A program made the position numbers and the translations under genes. A stretch of DNA of 64,000 nt. Origin: Flavobacteriaceae bacterium (lineage in GTDB: Bacteria > Bacteroidota > Bacteroidia > Flavobacteriales > Flavobacteriaceae). Location: positions 1-64,000 of the forward strand of contig JAGYJF010000006.1 of NCBI GenBank assembly GCA_018402135.1, in the 5' to 3' direction. Of this stretch, positions 26,702 to 35,177 are shown piece by piece (position 1 is the stretch's first letter; each line of letters opens with the position of its first letter). The notes below the pieces were generated by a model. That model ran no database searches and had not been told where the DNA came from. It saw only the letters and a list, made by a program, of their open reading frames with translations.

Positions 26702-28102
26702 TTATATGTTTTTTGCAAGTTCAATAGCTTTGGTTAATGCGCCTAGTTTGTTATAAACTTCTTGTAATTCGTTTTCGGGATTAGATTTGGCAACAATTCC
26801 AGCGCCAGCTTGCCAATGCAATTGATGGTTTTTGCTGAGAAATGTTCTTATCATAATCGCGTGATTGTAATTGCCGTTGAAATCCATAAAACCAATGGCG
26901 CCACCGTAATAGGTTCTGCTTGTGGTTTCATATTTTTCAATAAGTTGCATGGCCATGTGTTTTGGCGCGCCACTTAAGGTTCCTGCCGGAAAAGTGTCGG
27001 CCACTACTTGCATGGTGGAACTGTCTTTATGCTTTTTGGCTGTTACTTTACTCACCAAGTGAATAACGTGTGAAAAAAACTGAACTTCTCGGTAGGTGTT
27101 AACGGTGACTTGGGAGCCGTGACGACTTAAATCGTTACGCGCTAAATCTACCAACATCACATGCTCGCTGTTTTCTTTATCGTCTGCTGCTAATTGCTTG
27201 GCTAACTGTGCGTCTTGTTCGTCGTTGCCGGTACGTTTAAAGGTTCCTGCTATGGGATGAATTTCGGCATTACCATTATTTACAATTAATTGTGCTTCTG
27301 GAGAACTTCCAAATATTTTGAAATTGCCATAATCAAAATAGAACAAATAGGGCGAAGGATTGATGCTTCGTAAGGCTCGGTACACATTAAACTCATCGCC
27401 CTTAAATTTTTGCGAGAATTTTTTTGACAATACGAGTTGAAACACATCACCGCGATTGCAGTGTTTTTTTGCCAGCGTCACATTTTCCTTATATGCTTCA
27501 TCTGTGAGATTCGAGATGATGTTGCTTTGGGTGTCGAATTGGTAAGAGGCGTAATTTTTAGATTGAATAAGTTGTAAAATTTCTTCTAAATTATGATCGG
27601 TATCAAAACAATGGGCGAAAATATACGCTTCATTTTTAAAGTGATTAATGGCGATTATGTTCTGATAAACGGCATAGTAAATATCCGGTATGTCTATGCT
27701 ATCGGCTTTTTTACTGATGTGAATGTCTTCAAAATATTTAACCGCATCGTAAGCGGTATAACCAAAGATACCATTGTTGATAAACTTGAATTCGGTGTCT
27801 GAATTTACTTTAAAACGTTGGGTAAATTTGTGAATTTCCGAAACAACATCAACATTGTGAGTGTAACTTGTTTTGGTGCTTTTGTCAGGATAGGTTTGAA
27901 AAATAACCTCATTTTTCACCTGAATTGAGGCAATGGGATTGAAACATATATAGGAAAAACTATTATCGCTAGCATGGTAGTCACTACTTTCTAAAAGGAT
28001 GCTATTTGGATATTTATCCCGTATTTTTAGGTAGATACTTACCGGTGTGATGGTATCGGCCAAGATATGTTTATGATGTGTATAAAGACTAAATGTTTTC
28101 AT
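26702..28102 (-). CDS. trpE: Anthranilate synthase component I
   Basis: A 466-residue chorismate-utilising enzyme. The N-terminal domain has the tryptophan feedback motif LLESS (about residues 36-40). The catalytic domain shows RGDVFQLVLSKKF, FGSSPEAQL, HPIAGTFKRTGNDEQD, the LVDLARNDLSRHG segment and FPAGTLSGAPKHMAMQLI. With TrpG it makes anthranilate from chorismate and glutamine. It is the first structural gene, 73 bases after the attenuator hairpin, so it is controlled both by attenuation and by end-product inhibition. Confidence 0.95.
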   Translation of the reverse strand: MKTFSLYTHHKHILADTITPVSIYLKIRDKYPNSILLESSDYHASDNSFSYICFNPIASIQVKNEVIFQTYPDKSTKTSYTHNVDVVSEIHKFTQRFKVNSDTEFKFINNGIFGYTAYDAVKYFEDIHISKKADSIDIPDIYYAVYQNIIAINHFKNEAYIFAHCFDTDHNLEEILQLIQSKNYASYQFDTQSNIISNLTDEAYKENVTLAKKHCNRGDVFQLVLSKKFSQKFKGDEFNVYRALRSINPSPYLFYFDYGNFKIFGSSPEAQLIVNNGNAEIHPIAGTFKRTGNDEQDAQLAKQLAADDKENSEHVMLVDLARNDLSRHGSQVTVNTYREVQFFSHVIHLVSKVTAKKHKDSSTMQVVADTFPAGTLSGAPKHMAMQLIEKYETTSRTYYGGAIGFMDFNGNYNHAIMIRTFLSKNHQLHWQAGAGIVAKSNPENELQEVYNKLGALTKAIELAKNI

Positions 28103-28175
28103 TTGATTTTGCTTTCATACTTCCTACCTAAGAAAGTATTTTATAATTATTTAGATTCCTAATTGAACTGAAATT

Positions 28176-28206
28176 AAAAAAGGCTTGTCGTGATTGACAA
28201 GCCTTT
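28176..28206 (-). terminator. trp attenuator terminator
   Basis: On the minus strand AAAGGCTTGTC pairs perfectly with GACAAGCCTTT around a 6-base loop and is followed by a T-run. It lies between the leader peptide stop (28241) and trpE (28102). A second hairpin, ATATTTA/TAAATAT at 28207-28224, directly precedes it. Position and form fit the terminator arm of a transcription attenuator. Confidence 0.85.
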
Positions 28207-28240
28207 ATATTTATGATTAAATATTACATAGCACTGTTCC

Positions 28241-28297
28241 TCACGAACGATTGTTTCGCAAAGACCACCACCAATTATTATTTGTATATAAATTCAT
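28241..28297 (-). CDS. trpL: trp operon leader peptide with three consecutive Trp codons
   Basis: An 18-residue reading frame, MNLYTNNNWWWSLRNNRS, starting at the ATG at 28297 about a dozen bases after the predicted transcription start and ending in TGA at 28241. Three adjacent TGG codons in so short a frame, just before a terminator hairpin and then trpE, are the hallmark of ribosome-mediated attenuation: low charged tRNA-Trp stalls the ribosome and favours readthrough. Too short to be found by ordinary gene callers. Confidence 0.88.
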   Translation of the reverse strand: MNLYTNNNWWWSLRNNRS

Positions 28298-28315
28298 TTG
28301 TTTAATTAAGAAAGT

Positions 28316-28345
28316 CAAAGATAAAACGAATTTTAGTTTTTCAAA
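28316..28345 (-). promoter_or_regulatory. trp operon promoter
   Basis: On the minus strand a -33 TTTG (28342-28345) is separated by 18 bases from a -7 TATCTTTG (28316-28323), matching the Bacteroidota primary sigma consensus. The leader peptide ATG is 19 bases downstream. Confidence 0.7.
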
Positions 28346-28354
28346 ACAAATTTT

Positions 28355-28386
28355 AAAAAAAGATTCCTGCGAAGGGGCAGGAATCT
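28355..28386 (-). terminator. Terminator of the marR-yceI unit
   Basis: On the minus strand AGATTCCTGC pairs perfectly with GCAGGAATCT over 10 bp and is followed by a T-run. It lies 36 bases past the yceI stop. Confidence 0.85.
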
Positions 28387-28421
28387 CAACCTAAGTTTTG
28401 TGCTATTAATCAATAATGATA

Positions 28422-28991
28422 TTAAAACATTAGGGTTACGTTTAAATCGAATTCGTCGTAGATAGCCTTGTCTTGTAAATTGTTAAAAAAGCTTGGCGAG
28501 CCATATCTTACATCAAATTTCGAACGGTCAACTTTTAAGGTGGCGTTGGCTTCGTTTCCTTTTACTGTCATGTTGAAAGTAAGTGGATTTGTTTTGTTTT
28601 TTATGGTTAAATCTCCTGTAACGATGTAATTACCAGCAGTGCCTTTAACACCTGTAATTACGAAATTTGCAGTTGGATACGTTTCTATACCAAAAAAGTC
28701 GTCTGATTTTAAATGACCTTCTAATTTACCTTTAGAGTCGCCTTCTAAATCTGTAACGTTAATTGATGACATATCGATGGTGAAATTACCACCCGTTAAT
28801 TTGTCGCCATCAAATACCAAAGTTCCAGATTCTAAACCGATGGTTCCTTCGTGATCGCCAGTTACTTTGTAACCTTTCCAAACGATTTTACTGTCTTTTA
28901 CATTTACTTCTTTCACAAACATGTTAGTGAATGAAAAAAAAGTTACTGCTAATACCGCTACAAAAGCGCTTTTTAAAATGTTCTTGTTCAT
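28422..28991 (-). CDS. YceI family lipid-binding protein
   Basis: A 189-residue secreted protein with an N-terminal signal peptide (about 1-25). The YceI lipocalin-like barrel is visible as SKIVWKGYKVTGDHEGTIGL, GGNFTIDMSSINVTDL, LEGHLKSDDFFGIETYPTANF, and VTGDLTIKNKTNPLTF. Family members bind isoprenoid or other amphiphilic molecules in the periplasm. It starts 24 bases after the marR gene, so the regulator probably controls it. Confidence 0.92.
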   Translation of the reverse strand: MNKNILKSAFVAVLAVTFFSFTNMFVKEVNVKDSKIVWKGYKVTGDHEGTIGLESGTLVFDGDKLTGGNFTIDMSSINVTDLEGDSKGKLEGHLKSDDFFGIETYPTANFVITGVKGTAGNYIVTGDLTIKNKTNPLTFNMTVKGNEANATLKVDRSKFDVRYGSPSFFNNLQDKAIYDEFDLNVTLMF

Positions 28992-29015
28992 AATAATTGA
29001 TTTTGATTTTAATGT

Positions 29016-29468
29016 TTATTTTAATTTGTTTAATAGTTTATTTAAAGTATTTAGTTCTTCTGTACTTAGGGATGCTGTAATTAATTGTTCAGCATTATTG
29101 ATAATAGGGTCAATTTCTTTTAAAATATTCAATCCGTTTTCTGTTACAAATATTTCTACTTTTCTTCTATTCTTTTCGCAAGTAAAGCGTTCAACGTATT
29201 TTTTTAAAATCAATTTATCTACCAATCTAGTGGTATTACTCATTTTATTAATCATGCGGTCTTGAATATCCTGTAAATTGATTGGATTTCCTTGCTGACC
29301 TCTTAATATTCTCAATACATTAAATTGCTCTATCGATAAATCAAATGGTTTTAGTGCATTTAATAGATTCTCTTTAATTATTGAATTAGAATGAAATACA
29401 TTCAAAACCGTTTTTCTTGATAGCGGCATTGTTTTTTTAGTTTTGAGTATGTCTTCTAATTCTTTCAC
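29016..29468 (-). CDS. MarR family transcriptional regulator
   Basis: A 150-residue winged-helix regulator: SIEQFNVLRILRGQ, the recognition region INLQDIQDRMINKMSNTTRLVDKLILKKYVER and the wing CEKNRRKVEIFVTENG. The GTG at 29468 is chosen because it lies 19 bases after a good -7 box; the in-frame upstream region would lie before the transcription start. MarR proteins bind palindromes near their own promoter, and a perfect 12-bp palindrome overlaps the -7 box. It is co-directional with yceI, 24 bases upstream. Confidence 0.85.
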   Translation of the reverse strand: MKELEDILKTKKTMPLSRKTVLNVFHSNSIIKENLLNALKPFDLSIEQFNVLRILRGQQGNPINLQDIQDRMINKMSNTTRLVDKLILKKYVERFTCEKNRRKVEIFVTENGLNILKEIDPIINNAEQLITASLSTEELNTLNKLLNKLK

Positions 29469-29477
29469 GTACAACAA

Positions 29478-29503
29478 TTGTATATACAAATGTACTAAAG
29501 TAC
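29478..29503 (-). promoter_or_regulatory. marR promoter with overlapping palindromes
   Basis: The minus strand reads TACATTTG (29487-29494), a TAnnTTTG box. The perfect palindrome TTGTATATACAA (29478-29489) overlaps it, and a second, GTACT/AGTAC (29492-29503), adjoins. These are good candidates for the MarR operator. Confidence 0.55.
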
Positions 29504-29632
29504 CTAAGACATGCAATAATTAAGACTATAATTTTTTGTTAAACTTTAAATAGAGTGGTGAGGAGAATGTAATTTTATAGCAATAATATAGTGATAACTA
29601 AAGCCCTTATTGATCTAATTCTTTGCGTATTC

Positions 29633-30139
29633 ATGAAAAATTTGATTCTCTTGATTTTATTAATTCTTTACGGTTGTAACGATCAAAAAACGATAGCACA
29701 AGAATATAATTCGCAAGCATTTACGATTTTAAATTTTGAGGAATTAAAACCCTATTTAAATAAAAACGATGACAAGACTTATATCATCAATTTTTGGGCA
29801 ACATGGTGCGCACCTTGTGTGAAAGAATTACCTTATTTTGAAGACGTCACTAAAACGTATAATACCAATCAAGTTGAGGTAATTTTAGTCAGTTTGGACT
29901 TCCCAAAACAATTTGAATCTAAGTTGAAGCCTTTTATCATATCGAAGAAAATCCAATCTCGAGTCATTGCCTTAAATGATATGGATATGAATAGTTGGAT
30001 TCCCCAGGTGGATGAAAGCTGGTCTGGCGCCATTCCTGCCACCATTATATACAACAGGACAAAACGCAAGTTTTACGAAAAATCATTTACTGAAAGAGAG
30101 TTACGAAGCGAATTAGAACAATTTTTAAACCTGAAATAA
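29633..30139 (+). CDS. TlpA-like thioredoxin-fold lipoprotein
   Basis: A 168-residue protein from the ATG at 29633 (an in-frame GTG lies 42 bases earlier). It has a lipoprotein-type signal (LYGC, Cys at about residue 15) and a thioredoxin domain with the active site FWATWCAPCVKELPYF (CAPC). TlpA/ResA-like proteins reduce disulfides in the periplasm. It opens a group of thiol-redox genes running to dsbD, from which it could receive electrons. Confidence 0.88.
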   Translation: MKNLILLILLILYGCNDQKTIAQEYNSQAFTILNFEELKPYLNKNDDKTYIINFWATWCAPCVKELPYFEDVTKTYNTNQVEVILVSLDFPKQFESKLKPFIISKKIQSRVIALNDMDMNSWIPQVDESWSGAIPATIIYNRTKRKFYEKSFTERELRSELEQFLNLK

Positions 30140-30168
30140 TAAAATTTTTAAACTTAAATTTTGAATAA

Positions 30169-30780
30169 ATGAAAACAATTAAAACTTTTTTGATGGTTAT
30201 TGGTGTTTTGGCCGGACTGTCTTTTACCAGTGTGAGCGATAACCCGGGCTATGATATAGGCGATATCGCAACCGACTTTAAACTTAAAAATATAGATGGC
30301 AACATGGTATCCTTGTCCGATTATAAAGAAGCCAAAGGATTTATTGTCATTTTTACTTGTAACACTTGTCCGTATGCCGTAGCTTATGAGGACAGAATTG
30401 TAGCGTTAGATAAAAAATACGCATCCAAAGGTTACCCAGTTATTGCCATTATGCCCAACAATACTGAGGTTAAACCCGAAGACAGTATGGAGCACATGCA
30501 GGCTAGAGCAAAAGCAAAAGGTTTTACGTTTCCATATTTAATGGATGAGGGTCAAAAAATTTATCCGCAATACGGAGCTACCAAAACACCACACGTTTAT
30601 TTATTGCAAAAAACACAAAAAGGCAATCAAGTAAAATACATCGGTGCCATAGATGATAATTATCAAGATGCTGCAGCGGTAAATGTGAAATATTTAGAAG
30701 ATGCAGTAGATGCGCTCTTAGCAGGAAAAGAAATAAAGGAAACCAAAACCAGAGCTATTGGTTGCACTATTAAATTGTGA
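30169..30780 (+). CDS. Secreted thioredoxin-family protein (AhpC/TSA-like)
   Basis: A 203-residue protein with a signal peptide (about 1-22) and a redoxin fold: IGDIATDFKLKNIDG, the active-site FTCNTCPYAVAYEDR with CNTC, and the cis-Pro segment ATKTPHVYLL. It belongs to the peroxiredoxin/TlpA-like group. The second-position variation (CNTC rather than CxPC) suggests a different redox potential from its neighbour. It begins 29 bases after the TlpA-like gene, so the two are probably co-transcribed; a terminator follows. Confidence 0.85.
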   Translation: MKTIKTFLMVIGVLAGLSFTSVSDNPGYDIGDIATDFKLKNIDGNMVSLSDYKEAKGFIVIFTCNTCPYAVAYEDRIVALDKKYASKGYPVIAIMPNNTEVKPEDSMEHMQARAKAKGFTFPYLMDEGQKIYPQYGATKTPHVYLLQKTQKGNQVKYIGAIDDNYQDAAAVNVKYLEDAVDALLAGKEIKETKTRAIGCTIKL

Positions 30781-30799
30781 GCCAAATAGTTGATAAACT

Positions 30800-30831
30800 T
30801 AAACCCAAGATGTAAGGTCTTGGGTTTTTTT
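30800..30831 (+). terminator. Intrinsic terminator
   Basis: AAACCCAAGA pairs perfectly with TCTTGGGTTT around a 7-base loop, followed by T. It starts about 20 bases after the redoxin stop. Confidence 0.85.
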
Positions 30832-30855
30832 ACGCCTAAATGTTAAAAAAAACCT

Positions 30856-30863
30856 TAATTTTG
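30856..30863 (+). promoter_or_regulatory. Candidate -7 box for the rhodanese genes
   Basis: TAATTTTG matches TAnnTTTG and lies 19 bases before the ATG at 30883. Confidence 0.5.
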
Positions 30864-30882
30864 TTTAAATTTCGAGTAAATT

Positions 30883-31197
30883 ATGGCAGATTTATCACAA
30901 GAAGATTGGGTAAAGCAATCAGAAAACAACAATAATTCGGTTATTTTAGACGTTAGAACCCAGGACGAAGTAGAACAAGGTGTGATTCCCAATGCTATAC
31001 ACATCGATATACACCTAGGTCAAGGTTTTATAGACGAACTAGAAACCATGGATAAAGATAAAACGTATTATGTGTACTGTAGATCCGGCGCCAGAAGTGC
31101 CCAAGCTTGTGCCATTATGGAACAGTTGGGTTTTAACAAGGCTTATAATTTGTTAGGCGGTATTATGAATTGGCAAGGAAAGATATCATCAATCTAA
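30883..31197 (+). CDS. Cytoplasmic rhodanese-like protein
   Basis: A 104-residue single rhodanese domain with no signal peptide. LDVRTQDEV is the first conserved strand and the active loop is YCRSGARSAQA with the persulfide cysteine. It probably moves sulfane sulfur. It is followed after 12 bases by a second, lipidated rhodanese. Confidence 0.88.
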   Translation: MADLSQEDWVKQSENNNNSVILDVRTQDEVEQGVIPNAIHIDIHLGQGFIDELETMDKDKTYYVYCRSGARSAQACAIMEQLGFNKAYNLLGGIMNWQGKISSI

Positions 31198-31209
31198 TAT
31201 AAATTCATC

Positions 31210-31611
31210 ATGCAAAAATTCAATCAAATCATCTTATTGTTTTTGGCGACGCTGGTCTTCAGTAGTTGTCTAAATCAGGGAAAAGGAGACATACAACTTA
31301 TAAGTCCTGAAGAAATGCAAGCGCTTCAAAAGGACAGATCCGTTCAGCTGGTTGATGTAAGGTCAGCGGAAGCACACGCTCTAGAATCGATACCCAATTC
31401 TCAAAATATCGATTTTAATTCTCCCAATTTTGATGAAGAAGTCTCTAAACTAGACAAAAATAAGCCGGTTTTATTGTACTGTGGTTCAGGTAGAACAAGT
31501 GCCAAATGTTCAGCGAAACTAAAAGATGCAGGATTCAAAAAAATATATGAATTGGAAGGTGGCATTTCCCGCTGGAAATACGAAGGATTTGATTTAGAAA
31601 CTAAATCCTAG
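31210..31611 (+). CDS. Rhodanese-like lipoprotein
   Basis: A 133-residue protein with a lipoprotein signal (SSC, Cys at about residue 20) and one rhodanese domain: LVDVRSAEAHALESIPNSQNIDF and the active loop LYCGSGRTSAKCSAKL. It is the envelope counterpart of the preceding cytoplasmic rhodanese and lies directly before dsbD, which suggests a role in periplasmic sulfur or thiol chemistry. Confidence 0.87.
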   Translation: MQKFNQIILLFLATLVFSSCLNQGKGDIQLISPEEMQALQKDRSVQLVDVRSAEAHALESIPNSQNIDFNSPNFDEEVSKLDKNKPVLLYCGSGRTSAKCSAKLKDAGFKKIYELEGGISRWKYEGFDLETKS

Positions 31612-31727
31612 TGTTAACAGAAGCCATCAAGTTAAAACTATTTCATATTTTAGTAAATCTTTAGAACTTGTTTAGACAGCAAGTTCTATTTTTGATTAAA
31701 ACAGAAAGCCTCCTTAAGTTATCACAA

Positions 31728-34145
31728 ATGAAACTACCTCAATTATTTATAGTATTCCTGATTTTTATTGTTAATCCGTTAAATGCCCAAATTTTAGAAC
31801 CGGTAAAATGGGCTACTTCAGTAGAAAAAATTTCCGATACAGAATACGATCTTATTTCCACAGCCACCATTGATCAAGGCTGGCATTTATATTCTCAAAA
31901 CGTGCCTGATGGTGGACCTATACCAACCTATTTCACCTATTCAGAAATTGAATATACCTTAATCGGTAACACAAAAGAGCCAGTAGGAGAAACTATAGAT
32001 GATCCCATTTTTAATATGCGTATCACTTATTTTTCGGATAAAGCAGAATTTAAACAGCGCATAAAAATCAGCAACCTAGAATTAGAGTCTATCACGGCCG
32101 AAGTTGAGTTTATGGTTTGCGATGATGAAAGATGTCTGCCTCCTGACTCCGAAATATTGATTTTTATTTTAAATCAATCTTCCTTTGAAAACGAAAACAA
32201 TTCACTTTTCGGCGGTAATAATCTTAATCAAAGCAATATTTTAGAGCCTGTTAAATGGTCGGCTTCAGCCCAGAAAATTTCTGAAAATAATTATAATATT
32301 ATACTGAATGCGAGTATAGAAGACACTTGGCATTTGTATTCTCAACATATTACAGAAGGTCCATTGCCAACGGATTTCACCTTTTTAGATTCTGATACTA
32401 ATTATGTTTTAGAAGGTGTCACGTCAGAGCCGGATACAGAACCCGTGTTTGATGAGGTTTTTGAAGTGGATGTTAAATATTTTAGCAATGAAGCTCAGTT
32501 TGTTCAATCGGTTTCGCTCTTAAATTCAGATTTAGAAAGTATTACAGTTGAAATATTTTTCATGACCTGTAATGATGAAAAATGCATAACAGGTGATGAT
32601 GTTATAATCATACCATTAAAAGAAGGCCTTGTAGCTAACGCTGCAGGAAGTGCTAATATAGACGATAGGAGCAAAGCGCTATCCGAAGCCTTAAATTTAA
32701 ATATTACCGGTTGGGATACCTTTAAACCACAAGATGTTAAACAAGAAAGTGGTTTTATGATTTTCGTTTTTGGCTTTATCGGAGGTTTAATCGCCTTATT
32801 AACGCCCTGTGTGTTTCCGATGATTCCACTAACCGTTTCATTTTTTACAAAAAGCGCAGCAGACCCTAAAAAAGGATTGGTGAATTCTGTGTTATATGGC
32901 TTTTTTATTTTTCTTATTTATGTGTTGTTGAGTTTACCCTTTCATTTATTAGACTCTTTAGATCCTGAAATTTTGAATAATATTTCAACTAATGTTACTC
33001 TAAATATAATTTTCTTTATCATCTTTCTTGTTTTTGCATTCTCATTTTTTGGCTATTACGAATTAACCTTACCCGCTTCGTGGAGTAATGCCCTTGATAG
33101 CAAAGCCAACAAAATTGGTGGCGTAATTGGTATATTTTTTATGGCACTTACACTTGCCATTGTTTCATTTTCTTGTACGGGACCAATTTTAGGTTCATTG
33201 TTGGGAAGTTCATTAACAGCCGATGGAGGCGCTACACAGTTAAGTTTAGGTATGAGTGGTTTTGGATTGGCATTGGCCTTGCCTTTTACCTTATTTGCGA
33301 TGTTCCCAAAATGGCTCAATTCTTTGCCAAAATCTGGTGGTTGGTTAAATACAGTTAAGGTTGTTTTAGGGTTTATAGAATTGGCGCTTGCGCTAAAATT
33401 CCTTTCGAATGCCGATTTGGTAGAAAATTGGGGTTTCCTTAAACGTGAACTTTTTATCGGTTTATGGATTTTGATTGGTATAGGTTTGGTTTTGTATTTA
33501 TTCGGAAAAATAAAGTTTCCACACGATGGACCTTTACAAAAAATAAGCAAAGGCCGTATGGCAGTAGGTATATTAACTTTGGCATTTGTGATCTATCTTA
33601 TTCCAGGATTAAGTAATACCAAAGCGGCGAATCTTGAATTATTAAGCGGCTTTCCGCCACCCTTGTTTTACAGTTATTACGAAAAAGAATCCGATTGTCC
33701 ATTAGGTTTGGAATGTTATAAAGATTTGGACAAAGGCGTAGCTGCGGCCAAAGCAGCCAACAAACCAATTATGATTGATTTTACTGGTTGGGCTTGTGTG
33801 AATTGTAGAAAAATGGAAGAGCAGGTTTGGAGCACCTCCGATGTTTATAAAATTCTAAATGAGGAATACATTATTATTTCACTTTATATAGATGACCGAC
33901 GCGACCTAGAACCAGAAGAGCAATTTGATTATTTAAAAGCGAACGGTAAGGTGAAAACCATCACAAGCATTGGCGATAAATGGGCAACATTACAGACTAT
34001 CAATTTTCAAAATAATTCGCAACCGTTTTATGTGTTGGTAAATTCAGACATGGAATTATTAAATGAGACCACAGCTTATACACCAAATGTGTCAACCTAT
34101 TTAGACTGGTTAAAATCTGGTTTAGAAAATTTTAAAAACAATTAA
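31728..34145 (+). CDS. dsbD: DsbD-type thiol:disulfide interchange protein with duplicated N-terminal domain
   Basis: An 805-residue protein from the ATG at 31728, chosen because a signal peptide follows it (an in-frame start 60 bases upstream adds unrelated sequence). Order: signal peptide; DsbD-alpha copy 1 (LEPVKWATSVEKIS, WHLYSQ, CDDERC near 131-136); copy 2 (LEPVKWSASAQKIS, WHLYSQ, CNDEKC near 284-289); eight-helix CcdA-like membrane domain (LLTPCVFPMIPLT and SFSCTGPILG); C-terminal thioredoxin domain with WACVNC near 688-692. It carries electrons from cytoplasmic thioredoxin to the periplasm. The usual protein has one N-terminal domain. It overlaps the convergent nitroreductase gene by 4 bases. 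Confidence 0.92.
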   Translation: MKLPQLFIVFLIFIVNPLNAQILEPVKWATSVEKISDTEYDLISTATIDQGWHLYSQNVPDGGPIPTYFTYSEIEYTLIGNTKEPVGETIDDPIFNMRITYFSDKAEFKQRIKISNLELESITAEVEFMVCDDERCLPPDSEILIFILNQSSFENENNSLFGGNNLNQSNILEPVKWSASAQKISENNYNIILNASIEDTWHLYSQHITEGPLPTDFTFLDSDTNYVLEGVTSEPDTEPVFDEVFEVDVKYFSNEAQFVQSVSLLNSDLESITVEIFFMTCNDEKCITGDDVIIIPLKEGLVANAAGSANIDDRSKALSEALNLNITGWDTFKPQDVKQESGFMIFVFGFIGGLIALLTPCVFPMIPLTVSFFTKSAADPKKGLVNSVLYGFFIFLIYVLLSLPFHLLDSLDPEILNNISTNVTLNIIFFIIFLVFAFSFFGYYELTLPASWSNALDSKANKIGGVIGIFFMALTLAIVSFSCTGPILGSLLGSSLTADGGATQLSLGMSGFGLALALPFTLFAMFPKWLNSLPKSGGWLNTVKVVLGFIELALALKFLSNADLVENWGFLKRELFIGLWILIGIGLVLYLFGKIKFPHDGPLQKISKGRMAVGILTLAFVIYLIPGLSNTKAANLELLSGFPPPLFYSYYEKESDCPLGLECYKDLDKGVAAAKAANKPIMIDFTGWACVNCRKMEEQVWSTSDVYKILNEEYIIISLYIDDRRDLEPEEQFDYLKANGKVKTITSIGDKWATLQTINFQNNSQPFYVLVNSDMELLNETTAYTPNVSTYLDWLKSGLENFKNN

Positions 34146-34870
34146 ATTTTGAAGTAAACCGCTTCAAAAGGCACCCTAAATCTTGGTCCATAAATTCCTG
34201 AATCGTCTCGAATGCCACAGCCAATAACCATATTTATTTCAGCTCCGTGAGGTAAATTTAAAATACGTCTAATCATCAAGGTGTCACTACCTTCCATCGG
34301 GCAAGTGTCATAACCTATGGCAGCCATACCCAGCATAAAATTTTCAGCTGCCAAAGCTGCACTTTTGTGCGCTACGATGCGCATATCACTTAGTCTTGTT
34401 TGACGATATATGGGTCGGAACAGTCCAACAAGTTGGAAAATCACATATTTTATAAATCCAAATATGCCTAAGAAATCCCAATAAATGGTTGGAATTATTT
34501 TCTTGTAATAATTTATGGCTTGCTGTTTTCTTTTTTGAAGTTTCTCTGTTAATTGGGTCTTGCCAAACGCTGCTTCTAAAAATGAAATATTGGCTTTAGC
34601 CCGTTGTTTCCAAAGGTCTTTGCGGGTTACAATGACCAGCATTTGATTAGCAGTTTTTGCTGCATTTTGATTAAAACAAGCCTTTGAAATTGCCTTCAAC
34701 TTATCGCTATCGGTTACATGATAAAATTCCCAAAGCTGAAGGTTGCTGCTGTTAGGAGCTAAAGCTGCGTTTTGTATACATTGCTTGACTTTTTCGGTGT
34801 CAATGTCAATGGGTTTATAAACTCTAGTAGAACGTCGATAAGCAATGGCATCAGAAACTGATTTTTCCAT
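34142..34870 (-). CDS. Nitroreductase family protein
   Basis: A 242-residue FMN-dependent oxidoreductase: AIAYRRSTRVYKP at the N-terminus, the segment AALAPNSSNLQLWEFY, and the C-terminal MGMAAIGYDTCPMEG-like stretch with INMVIGCGIRDD. Family members reduce nitro compounds, quinones or enones with NAD(P)H. A roughly 45-residue insert (about 100-145) is partly hydrophobic. It lies 16 bases after the small membrane protein gene on the same strand. Confidence 0.85.
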   Translation of the reverse strand: MEKSVSDAIAYRRSTRVYKPIDIDTEKVKQCIQNAALAPNSSNLQLWEFYHVTDSDKLKAISKACFNQNAAKTANQMLVIVTRKDLWKQRAKANISFLEAAFGKTQLTEKLQKRKQQAINYYKKIIPTIYWDFLGIFGFIKYVIFQLVGLFRPIYRQTRLSDMRIVAHKSAALAAENFMLGMAAIGYDTCPMEGSDTLMIRRILNLPHGAEINMVIGCGIRDDSGIYGPRFRVPFEAVYFKI

Positions 34871-34886
34871 AAAAAAGGTGTCATTA

Positions 34887-35129
34887 TTAATTAAACAAAA
34901 ACTTGTAGCAATTTAATCCAGCCAAATACCCTAAACTCAGGATTAACGGATATCCAAAAAACAACCAAAGATAATCCCAAAAGTTGATAATTTTGAAAGT
35001 ATCCCAACCTTGATTTGTTAATAATTCCAGAAAATCATACCAAGACTTTAAGCCAATTTTACCAATAATTATGTTCGCTACAATGGCGACTATTAAAATA
35101 CCAAGACCTATAAAGTACAGCTTAAACAT
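34887..35129 (-). CDS. Small membrane protein upstream of the nitroreductase
   Basis: An 80-residue protein from the ATG at 35129, with two hydrophobic segments (about 4-22 and 48-70) and the loop KSWYDFLELLTNQGW. An earlier ATG at 35177 would add 16 residues. Similar short proteins ending near LNCYKFLF are frequent in flavobacteria. Function unknown. It is probably co-transcribed with the nitroreductase gene. Confidence 0.6.
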   Translation of the reverse strand: MFKLYFIGLGILIVAIVANIIIGKIGLKSWYDFLELLTNQGWDTFKIINFWDYLWLFFGYPLILSLGYLAGLNCYKFLFN

Positions 35130-35177
35130 GGTGAAAAGATAGCAAATAAATTCACCTGAAAAAAATAGCAGTGACAT

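Larger units (their letters stand above)
28103..28421 (-). other. trp leader region
   Basis: The stretch between trpE and yceI holds, in minus-strand order, the yceI terminator, the trp promoter, the leader peptide gene, an AT-rich hairpin at 28207-28224 and the attenuator hairpin. Confidence 0.75.
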
